Below the pieces are notes generated by a model, which worked only from the letters and a program-made list of their open reading frames with translations, had not been told where the DNA came from and ran no database searches. A stretch of 12,565 bases of DNA from assembly GCA_002690375.1 (NCBI GenBank), contig NZEH01000018.1, positions 3,770-16,334 on the forward strand. Direction: 5' to 3'. Within the stretch, counting starts at the first letter, position 1. Each line of letters begins with the position of its first letter. Origin of the DNA: Dehalococcoidales bacterium (GTDB taxonomy: Bacteria; Chloroflexota; Dehalococcoidia; Dehalococcoidales; ARS1013). The translations under genes and the position numbers were made by a program. Positions 7,301 through 12,565 of the stretch are shown here, in pieces.

Positions 7301-8532
7301 GAATCTTGCCCACCAATCTCAATGATGTCGGCTTCAGCATCTATCTCAGCGGCGGCTCGGGTCTGTGCTGTAATTTCATTCTTTATGAGATCGGCTCCGA
7401 TGAAGCTGCCTATCAGGTATCTACCGGAACCGGTAACACCGACACCGGCTATTTTTACCTTATCAGCTCCAAGCCCAAGCAGGTTCCTAAAGACATCTTT
7501 GACAGCTTCAACCGGCTTACCCGCAGTCATCAGGTAGTTTTTGGTTAAGAGCCTGCCCGATGAGTTAATTATCACCGCCTTGGTGCTCGTAGAGCCAACA
7601 TCAACCCCAAGATAGCCAGTAGCTGGTACCTTTATGCGATGACCTGAGCTACTATAATGATGAGTAATCTTTTTAAGGCTGGGCATCTCCAAATGGCTCT
7701 GCCGGGCCTGTATTTCCGGTAACATAACTACCTGCGACTTCTTCTTGGTTGAGAGTAAAGCTGATCCCAGAGCTTCAATGTAAAGATAATTTTCGGGAAT
7801 AATTATCTCAGCCCGATGCCCATTCCTAGTTGAGAGCACATCACCAAGAGATCTAGCTATAGCCTTGTTGGCGGCTACACCGCCGACAAAGTAGATCGGT
7901 TCTGGGAATGCTCCTTTCTTGAGAGAGGCCACCATTCGAGCAACACTTTCGCAGAGACTGTATAGCATTGCGTTAAGCGGTGTACCCTTCTGCTGGAGAT
8001 GGATAAGGTCAGTCTTGGCAAAGACACTGCATCTGGCGGCAATCCTGGGCGGACTGCCCGAGTACTCCAGTGCCAAACGGGAAAAGTCTTCCAAGCTGAT
8101 ACCAAGCCGATATGCTTGCTGTTCCAGAAAACGACCAGTACCGACGGCACAAAGGGGAGTTGATGCTACTTGCCACGGCTTTGTCAAGCCATCTTTTAGC
8201 CCTATGACCAAGGAACTCTGGCCGCCAATAGCAATGATAGTTTTACCATCGGGATGGTAGTGAAGTAGCCCGGCGGCAATTGACAGTGGGCTGCTGTAGC
8301 AAGCCCAGTTGAACTCTTTGGGAATAATACCATTACCTGAGCCAGAGACACCAGCCGAGACAATCTGTTCCAGACTTACCCCGTCACCCAGCCGAGAAAT
8401 CAATGAATTGACCGCTGTCGTAGGACTGGAGGTTATTTTTTCACTATCAAGCCGAATAACCTTACCAGCATCATCAATAAGCGCTAGCTTGACTCTTATC
8501 GAGCCGATATCTAAACCCAAAGAAAAAGCCAT
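4351..8532 (-). CDS. Fused acyl-CoA dehydratase activase (tandem BcrAD/BadFG + DUF2229 + HgdB-like)
   Basis: A 1,393-residue cytoplasmic iron-sulfur ATPase-like protein, the normal size for this fused family. Module 1 (about 1-265) and module 2 (about 305-565) are both ASKHA folds of the BcrAD_BadFG type, with phosphate-1 motifs LDIGSIRVK and VDVGSTSTK. Each keeps the two cysteines that in HgdC dimers hold a bridging [4Fe-4S] cluster: C128 and C168, then C430 (ACAAGTGSF) and C471. A linker with C583, C590, C593, C597 and C616 follows, then a DUF2229 region (about 652-870, including SYSDSCFPLKLLHGH). Last is a HgdB-like region containing FGCGPNSF (909-916), SGTECLPYR (1028-1036) and GPCRFGKY (1065-1072). 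Related activases use ATP hydrolysis to push a low-potential electron into 2-hydroxyacyl-CoA dehydratases, benzoyl-CoA reductases or double-cubane cluster proteins. No separate dehydratase subunits are nearby, so the chain may hold both donor and acceptor. The physiological substrate is unknown. The ATG has no Shine-Dalgarno site but follows an extended -10 box. Confidence 0.92.
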   Translation of the reverse strand: MAFSLGLDIGSIRVKLALIDDAGKVIRLDSEKITSSPTTAVNSLISRLGDGVSLEQIVSAGVSGSGNGIIPKEFNWACYSSPLSIAAGLLHYHPDGKTIIAIGGQSSLVIGLKDGLTKPWQVASTPLCAVGTGRFLEQQAYRLGISLEDFSRLALEYSGSPPRIAARCSVFAKTDLIHLQQKGTPLNAMLYSLCESVARMVASLKKGAFPEPIYFVGGVAANKAIARSLGDVLSTRNGHRAEIIIPENYLYIEALGSALLSTKKKSQVVMLPEIQARQSHLEMPSLKKITHHYSSSGHRIKVPATGYLGVDVGSTSTKAVIINSSGRLLTKNYLMTAGKPVEAVKDVFRNLLGLGADKVKIAGVGVTGSGRYLIGSFIGADLIKNEITAQTRAAAEIDAEADIIEIGGQDSKLVIKKNGVVVDYQMNKACAAGTGSFIDELAEMLGISVKNGDFAELAFKAPYTIDVGSKCTAFSAQAVALAQQEGISLEVITASLASSIAKNYLSKVVGSRKLSNKVILTGAVFYNQAIISAFHEQLEGKTLAVAEDREVSGAIGAAILVKEKVSGQGSSFKGFKEVIDSECVRSTFACKACEDNCTITRMRMPNEKPTFYGSRCDRFDSHLSQARKETSFDERGKILFQEYKENSGTGPSVGIPRALLLYDYAPLIIGFLNALGARVVLSSKTTKEIIEQAVELSYSDSCFPLKLLHGHAAKFGDLDYILYPCAIRLGKKDGNENQKYACPLVQASPFILSQALNLGERLLTPILDFSRGNDDVMNSLADVAIKMGFSRSQGKKAAQSGILAQQKFETDRVALGRKLLDQLHESGELGVVIFSRSYMSQDSGANLGIAETLAQLGVVPIPLDYLPLDSVDPKEYSDRPYWLYESKHIAGAAITAQDQQLYGLIVTNFGCGPNSFMLKTVEDIMGAKPLGQLEIDEHAAETGIVTRLEAFVDTIKGFADSDKGHMVRSQDIYRGASPLNNSKKTLLMTRMAPHVEVVAAAMEAYGTRVVVLPESDQRSLHYSNQLTSGTECLPYRITLGDFMKFYYDEGIHDEEFEGFMAGAYGPCRFGKYAIEQARALKEIGFYLPIRTAVSNNAYRDLNLGQDFERLAWKGIVAMDCLERLVWRTRPYEKQLGSADQLFTEYTRRLADCIRRKDTIDNILRQATNEFSSLIDSERQRKPLVGINGEIYLRSNKFSNNDLVRVCEEAGLEVVVSPMGEWFRYTSHRSVEDALRSRNIKKIIRGYLKKMVQEHDEGSVANLCRDLLDEEEPSTAEILKSSSEYLSSQCGSEAVLSIGSGIRWMQNPKFSGAISVMPHGCMPGGIVAAMLDKFSTIYQKPWISLTYDGFAETNNLARINNFAEVIRYCSKENQAEQLDSSVLLGISSNSPITD
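6685..6786 (-). other. Five-cysteine linker motif within the activase
   Basis: Residues 583-616 hold C583, C590, C593, C597 and C616 in the arrangement C-x6-C-x2-C-x3-C-x18-C, between the second activase module and DUF2229. The spacing suggests a metal site, either [4Fe-4S] or zinc. As it lies between the ATPase half and the reductase-like half, an electron-relay role is possible but is inference. Confidence 0.55.
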
Positions 8533-8545
8533 TTTCGTGGCTCTA

Positions 8546-8554
8546 ATTATAGCA
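8546..8554 (-). promoter_or_regulatory. Extended -10 promoter of the activase gene
   Basis: The minus strand reads TGCTATAAT, a perfect -10 hexamer (8546-8551) with the TG-n extension. No well-spaced -35 is seen; TTGTAA upstream is only 12 bp away. The box ends 13 bp before the ATG, so transcription should start about 6 nt before the coding region. This would be a near-leaderless mRNA and agrees with the missing Shine-Dalgarno site. Confidence 0.55.
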
Positions 8555-8603
8555 CAATGTTGGTTACAAGGGGATAACTGGGGTGCTCCCGTTTATTCAT
8601 ACC

Positions 8604-11060
8604 CTAGCTCCACTCGCCAGCCTCTGTCGTCCACACTCTAGCCAGTTCCTTAGCCAAGAGGGCATGTTCGGGTTTCTCTAAAGTCTTATCTTTTTTAAAG
8701 AGCCTTATTGCTTCACTACGAGCTAGTTCCAAGAGAGCCACATCGGAGAGTTTAGCCATACGTAGGTCGGGCAATCCGCTCTGGCGAGTACCAAAGAACT
8801 CTCCTGGACCCCGCAGTTTCAAGTCTTCTTCAGCCAATTCAAAGCCATCCTGAAGTTTTTCTAATATATTCAGCCGCGCTCTGCCTATCTCTGATGGATT
8901 TTCAGCCAGCAACATGCAGTAGCTCTGCTCCTTGCCTCTGCCCACCCGACCACGAAACTGGTGCAACTGCGATAGACCAAAGCGGTCGGCACTCTCTATC
9001 AGCATAACCGTGGCGTTAGGCACATCAATACCAACCTCCACTACCGGGGTTGAAACCAGTATATTAAACTCGCCGGAGCGAAAGCGGCGCATAACTTTGT
9101 CTTTCTCCAGTGCCGACATACGCCCATGAAGCAGTCCCAGCTTAAGCTCAGGAAAGACCTCTTGGGATAGACGCTCATATTCAACAATAGCCGCCCGAGC
9201 CTGAATTGCCTCTGATTCCTCAACCAAGGGGCAGATAATAAATGCCTGGTAGCCGGCAGTTACCTGGCGACGAAGAAAGGCATAGGCACTTTCTCTCTGC
9301 GCTGGTTTAAGCCACTTTGTCTTTATCACCTGTCTCCCTGGCGGTAGCTCATCTATCACTGAAAGGTCAAGGTCGCCATATAAGGTAAGGGCCAGTGTTC
9401 GTGGTATAGGTGTTGCCGTCATTCCCAATATATGGGGACTAAAACCTTTTTGCCTGAGGCTTGAGCGCTGTGTAACGCCAAAGCGGTGCTGCTCATCAAC
9501 TACTGCTAATCCTAGGCGACGGAAATCTACACCCTTTTGAATAAGAGCATGAGTGCCAATAACAATATCTATATCCCCATCCGAGATAAGCTGCTGGAGC
9601 TCCAATTTTCTGGATCCTTTAATATCACCAATAAGTAGGGCTACGGTGACTAGGCGTGGTAGTAACCCAGAGTGGCTATGCAGGTAATCCTCAGCCACTT
9701 CCTCTTGTCCCGCTCTGGACAATAGGTGACAGATATTGCTAAAATGCTGCTCAGCTAGAATCTCGGTGGGTGCCATAAATGCCCCTTGGTAGCCGTTAGC
9801 CGCCGCCACGAGTAAGGCGATAGTAGCCACCACTGTTTTGCCACTGCCTACTTCCCCCTGAAGTAGCCGCGACATTGGTCTTGGTTTCTCAAGGTCAGCT
9901 AATAACTCCTGGAGTACTTTTTGCTGTGCTGCGGTTAACTTAAAAGGTAAAGACTTTTGAAAGGTATTTATCACTGGCGTCTTGGTATTGAATATGTTAC
10001 CCGGCTGATCATCTTGCCAGTGGCGCTTTCTGCTTAATACACCAAGCTGCAGGAGAAAGAGTTCATCAAAAGCCAGACGCACCCGTGCCCTGTCCTTCAG
10101 CTGCTCATCTTGGGGAAAGTGGGCTTGAGAAATAGCCTCAGATAACTCTAAGAGGTTGCATCGCTCTTGTAACTCTAGTGGCAGATAGTCTTCCATCGTA
10201 TGGGCCCACTGGTCAACAACTCCTTTCATCAGTTTTCTCACCTGACGGGTCTTGAGTCCTTGGGTCAGCGGGTAGAGGGGAACCAGACGTCCAGTGTGCA
10301 CTAATTCTCTATCCTCCATCAGTTCCCACTCCGGGGATTCAAATACCAAGCGCCCCTTAAATAAGACTACCCGACCGCTTAAGACTACCCGCTTATTAGC
10401 AGCCAATTGCTTGACTAGGTATGGGTTATTAAACCATACCACCTCGACATTACCGCTCTCATCACCGACAACAGCCTTGGTAGAACGCCGGCCACCAAGC
10501 CTAACCTCGCGCGCCTCCCACACAGTGGCAATAATAGTCTCCTCTTTACCCTCACTAAGCTGTGAGATAAACTTCCGCTGGCTATAGTCAAGGTGACGAT
10601 TGGGAAAGAAATAGAGTAAGTCCCGAACTGTACTAACACCTAGCTTGTCGAACTTGGTCGCCAGGTTTTGACTGATACCATTTATAATGGTAATCGGTGA
10701 ATTCAGAGAAAGACTAGTGGCTGTTCCTCTTATCTTTGTTCTTGATGCTAGTTGATGGATCATCGGAGTCAATTTTACTTCAGTGTTTTTATCTGCTAAA
10801 TGCTCAACCTCAGATAGAAAGCCAAGCATCTCGTTAATCCATTCTTGGCGCTGTTTTTTGCTGAGAGAGGTATAGTTAGGATTAACTAGGTGAAGCCTGT
10901 GAAGGTGGTTTAAAGATTGGGGGTCGGTTATTGCCCCAATAGACTTAGCTGCCCACCTATTGAGGAATTTATCCAGTCCACCGATTACTGCTGAATCGGC
11001 ATAACCCTTTTCATGCTCAAGCTCAAGAACTTTACGCAGTGGAGCAAAATCTAATGGCAA
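8604..11060 (-). CDS. recG: ATP-dependent DNA helicase RecG
   Basis: An 818-residue RecG, the branched-DNA translocase that remodels stalled replication forks and Holliday junctions. An N-terminal extension (about 1-120), longer than in the 680-690-residue enzymes of E. coli and B. subtilis, precedes the wedge/OB domain, which begins near the helix-hairpin-like INGISQNLATKFDKLGV (126-142). The helicase core shows motif I GEVGSGKT (402-409), motif II DEQH (522-525), motif III TAT (548-550) and motif VI QFRGRVGRG (701-709). The RecG-specific region GPGEFFGTRQSG (751-762) follows. The start is TTG (11058-11060), supported by GGAG 8 nt upstream; no in-frame ATG or GTG lies between the degV stop and this codon. 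The gap to degV is 28 bp, so the two are probably co-transcribed, and fakA-recG proximity is also seen in Firmicutes. All catalytic motifs are intact, so it should be functional. Confidence 0.97.
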   Translation of the reverse strand: MPLDFAPLRKVLELEHEKGYADSAVIGGLDKFLNRWAAKSIGAITDPQSLNHLHRLHLVNPNYTSLSKKQRQEWINEMLGFLSEVEHLADKNTEVKLTPMIHQLASRTKIRGTATSLSLNSPITIINGISQNLATKFDKLGVSTVRDLLYFFPNRHLDYSQRKFISQLSEGKEETIIATVWEAREVRLGGRRSTKAVVGDESGNVEVVWFNNPYLVKQLAANKRVVLSGRVVLFKGRLVFESPEWELMEDRELVHTGRLVPLYPLTQGLKTRQVRKLMKGVVDQWAHTMEDYLPLELQERCNLLELSEAISQAHFPQDEQLKDRARVRLAFDELFLLQLGVLSRKRHWQDDQPGNIFNTKTPVINTFQKSLPFKLTAAQQKVLQELLADLEKPRPMSRLLQGEVGSGKTVVATIALLVAAANGYQGAFMAPTEILAEQHFSNICHLLSRAGQEEVAEDYLHSHSGLLPRLVTVALLIGDIKGSRKLELQQLISDGDIDIVIGTHALIQKGVDFRRLGLAVVDEQHRFGVTQRSSLRQKGFSPHILGMTATPIPRTLALTLYGDLDLSVIDELPPGRQVIKTKWLKPAQRESAYAFLRRQVTAGYQAFIICPLVEESEAIQARAAIVEYERLSQEVFPELKLGLLHGRMSALEKDKVMRRFRSGEFNILVSTPVVEVGIDVPNATVMLIESADRFGLSQLHQFRGRVGRGKEQSYCMLLAENPSEIGRARLNILEKLQDGFELAEEDLKLRGPGEFFGTRQSGLPDLRMAKLSDVALLELARSEAIRLFKKDKTLEKPEHALLAKELARVWTTEAGEWS

Positions 11061-11068
11061 GACCTTGT

Positions 11069-11072
11069 CTCC
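11069..11072 (-). promoter_or_regulatory. Shine-Dalgarno site supporting the TTG start of recG
   Basis: Minus-strand GGAG lies 8 nt before TTG 11058-11060. The frame upstream of this codon stays open into the end of degV but has no ATG or GTG in the 28-bp spacer, so this short site is the main reason to choose the TTG. Confidence 0.55.
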
Positions 11073-11088
11073 GTTTGTCTCGTTTAGA

Positions 11089-11937
11089 CTAATTTCCTTC
11101 CGCTTCCAAAACAGCTACCGAGAGGAGATTAGGACCGGCATATGTTCCCAGCACGGGACTGATTGTTGAGCAATATATACGTTCTTTAGAATAGCAGTGC
11201 GGACAGAGGCGTTCAACCAGCTCATTGGATCTATCAGGGGTGGTGGCATGCTCCACGGCTAGCTCCTCAATATTGGAGAAGCCAGCTACGAAATTGTAAA
11301 GATAATCCTCACCGGCTGCTCTAGAACGTACCCTGGTTAAAGGAGCTATCTCGCCGTCCTTTAGTGTAAGTATTGGTTTTATGGATAACAGGGAACCAAA
11401 TAACCCTTGTGCCTTGCCAAGCCGCCCACCCTTAGCCAAGTACTTAAGAGTATCAAAGGCTGTAACAACATATGAGCGGGGGATTGTTTTCTTAACTACA
11501 TCCACAACCGTATCTAGAGTAGCCCCGCTCTGGGCTATCTTGGCGGCGGCAATAACTATCAGCCCCAAGCCCATAGCTACTGACAGCGAGTCAATTACCT
11601 CAATACGGCATTTGGTCTTTAGCATGCTCTTAGCAGTTGTTGCCGATTGATAGGTGCCGCTGAGTTTGCTGGATATGACAATAACCAAAATTTCATCAGT
11701 CTCCTCGGAGAGCTTACTAAAGGCATCAGAGAAAGCAGTGGGTGACGGCTGTGTTGTCTTAGGGAAAATGTCTTCCTCACCTAGACGGCGATAGAATTCA
11801 TCAGTGGTAATTTCCACCCGGTCAAGGAATGATTCATCTCCAAAGGATACCGTTAGGGGCACCACGGTAATCCCTAGCTCTTGAGCCAGGTCACTGGTGA
11901 TATCAGATGTGCTATCAGTGATAATCTTGACTGTCAT
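11089..11937 (-). CDS. DegV family fatty-acid-binding protein (FakB-type)
   Basis: A 282-residue cytoplasmic protein with the standard DegV two-domain layout. Motifs are TDSTSD (7-12), the fatty-acid site segments KTTQPSP (60-66) and SSKLSGTYQSA (89-99), and LKYLAKGGRLGK (164-175). DegV proteins hold one fatty acid in a buried pocket; FakB members present it to the kinase FakA, which phosphorylates the carboxyl group to give acyl phosphate for PlsX/PlsY phospholipid synthesis. The fakA gene lies directly upstream on the same strand (66-bp gap), which strongly supports the FakB role. An AGGAGG site sits 7 nt before the ATG. One oddity is the C-terminal motif, usually G-x-H-x-GPG, which reads GTYAGPN (264-270), with Tyr for His and Asn for Gly. 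C245, C248 and C256 are also close together. Which fatty acid it prefers cannot be told. Confidence 0.93.
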   Translation of the reverse strand: MTVKIITDSTSDITSDLAQELGITVVPLTVSFGDESFLDRVEITTDEFYRRLGEEDIFPKTTQPSPTAFSDAFSKLSEETDEILVIVISSKLSGTYQSATTAKSMLKTKCRIEVIDSLSVAMGLGLIVIAAAKIAQSGATLDTVVDVVKKTIPRSYVVTAFDTLKYLAKGGRLGKAQGLFGSLLSIKPILTLKDGEIAPLTRVRSRAAGEDYLYNFVAGFSNIEELAVEHATTPDRSNELVERLCPHCYSKERIYCSTISPVLGTYAGPNLLSVAVLEAEGN

Positions 11938-11944
11938 TTTATAG

Positions 11945-11950
11945 CCTCCT
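11945..11950 (-). promoter_or_regulatory. Ribosome-binding site of the degV/fakB gene
   Basis: Minus-strand AGGAGG with 7-nt spacing to ATG 11935-11937. It lies 3 bp downstream of the stem-loop at 11954-11974, so folding of that hairpin could affect access to it. Confidence 0.8.
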
Positions 11951-11953
11951 AGG

Positions 11954-11974
11954 TGAGGTTGTTTATCAACCTCA
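11954..11974 (-). promoter_or_regulatory. Stem-loop between fakA and degV
   Basis: Perfect 8-bp arms TGAGGTTG/CAACCTCA enclose a 5-nt loop in the 66-bp spacer between the fakA stop and the degV ATG. No T-run follows on the minus strand, so it is unlikely to be a complete intrinsic terminator. Its position just before the degV ribosome-binding site suggests mRNA processing or stability control, or an operator. The function is inference. Confidence 0.5.
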
Positions 11975-12003
11975 GTTTCTTAACAAACCACCTCTATACG
12001 ACA

Positions 12004-12565
12004 CTATTCTATAGAGACAATATAGTTATAGTGTGGCTGATCGCCTCTAACTATCTCAACCTGAAGGTTGGGCTGTCCTTTTAAAATGCTATCATTAATT
12101 TGCTGAGCCTCAGCCTCCTTGGTATCCACTCCATAGTATATGGTAATTACCTCAGCTTCGTCTAAGTCTACCTTGGATAAGACAACACTTAAGACATCAA
12201 CACTTTTGTTACCAGCGGCTACCAGATTGCCATCCAGAAGACCAATAGGCTGTTTCTTTTTAATGTTGAGCCCGTTCAGCTTGGCAGAACGCACCGCCCG
12301 AGTAATTTCAATAGTCCTCACTGTTGAGATGGCCTCTGTCATAAGCCTACCACTGGTTTCAAAGTCGGCCTCGTAATCAAAGGCTAAAAGTGCCGCCACC
12401 CCCTGTGGGATTGTTTCCGTAGGCACCACTCTAATGCTTTTCTCAGTCAAGGATTTAACCTGCTCGGCGACAAGCACTATGTTTTTGTTATTAGGTAAGA
12501 TAATAACCTTATCTGATACTACTTGCTCCACAGCCTGGAGCAAATCCTTGGCGCTAGGGTTCATT
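12004..12565 (-). CDS. fakA: Fatty acid kinase FakA (YloV), C-terminal fragment (5' end outside window)
   Basis: The window holds only the last 186 codons of this gene. The ATG at 12562-12564 is an internal methionine: the MNPSAKDLL segment, followed by VIILPNNKN (residues 20-28 of the fragment), is conserved deep inside FakA proteins of about 550 residues. Other family landmarks are VVPTETIPQGVAALL (41-55), GLLDGN (107-112), VITIYYGVD (138-146) and the terminal YNYIVSIE. FakA transfers phosphate from ATP to a fatty acid carried by a DegV/FakB protein. The N-terminal DhaL-type ATP-binding domain and middle domain lie beyond the right edge. The C-terminal domain seen here is intact and is the part thought to dock FakB. 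The FakB-type partner follows 66 bp downstream, so the two probably form an operon. Confidence 0.93.
   Translation of the reverse strand, partial: MNPSAKDLLQAVEQVVSDKVIILPNNKNIVLVAEQVKSLTEKSIRVVPTETIPQGVAALLAFDYEADFETSGRLMTEAISTVRTIEITRAVRSAKLNGLNIKKKQPIGLLDGNLVAAGNKSVDVLSVVLSKVDLDEAEVITIYYGVDTKEAEAQQINDSILKGQPNLQVEIVRGDQPHYNYIVSIE

Noticed and set aside
7289..7548. Two overlapping plus-strand open frames inside the activase
   Set aside because: They are antisense shadows of a region coding strongly conserved activase motifs on the minus strand.
12562..12564. ATG at the right edge as start of a 186-residue protein
   Set aside because: The MNPS segment is a conserved internal part of FakA; the gene continues past the window edge.

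Overview
The window looks like chromosomal DNA of an anaerobic bacterium. The best guess is a Dehalococcoidia-like Chloroflexota from an environmental genome. This rests on a nearly 1,400-residue fused acyl-CoA dehydratase activase, a long RecG with an N-terminal extension and a TTG start, an LsrF/DhnA-type aldolase without an lsr operon, and starts that lack Shine-Dalgarno sites. The taxonomic call is an inference from gene content; no 16S or other decisive marker is present. I see no tRNA, rRNA, CRISPR array, insertion sequence, phage gene or long repeat.

Left part, plus strand (1-2325): the C-terminal end of ribosomal protein L20 (rplT) is followed by a 264-bp gap. The gap holds a TATAAT box, a leader hairpin and a strong AAGGAGGT ribosome-binding site. 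Next come two overlapping genes, an LsrF/DhnA-family class I aldolase and a zinc-dependent medium-chain alcohol dehydrogenase. They look translationally coupled and may catalyse successive steps on an unknown substrate.

Middle and right part, all minus strand (2386-12565). Read in transcription order from the right edge: the C-terminal third of the fatty-acid kinase FakA (YloV), a DegV/FakB-type fatty-acid-binding protein, RecG helicase, the giant activase, then a MacB/LolCDE-type ABC exporter pair (permease then ATPase, 8-bp overlap). FakA plus a DegV protein would phosphorylate fatty acids for phospholipid synthesis, and an adjacent RecG echoes the Firmicutes yloV-recG neighbourhood. The activase and the ABC permease each follow a short spacer with promoter-like hexamers so close to the ATG that near-leaderless transcripts are plausible.

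The most interesting gene is the activase. It carries two ASKHA-type activase modules, a five-cysteine linker, a DUF2229 module and a HgdB-like C-terminal part in one chain. The nucleotide-site motifs are split between the two modules: the first keeps the adenosine motif but has lost acidic residues of the GGQD motif, and the second shows the reverse. Smaller oddities are palindromes around the activase stop codon, a hairpin between fakA and degV, and a His-to-Tyr change in the C-terminal motif of the DegV protein.
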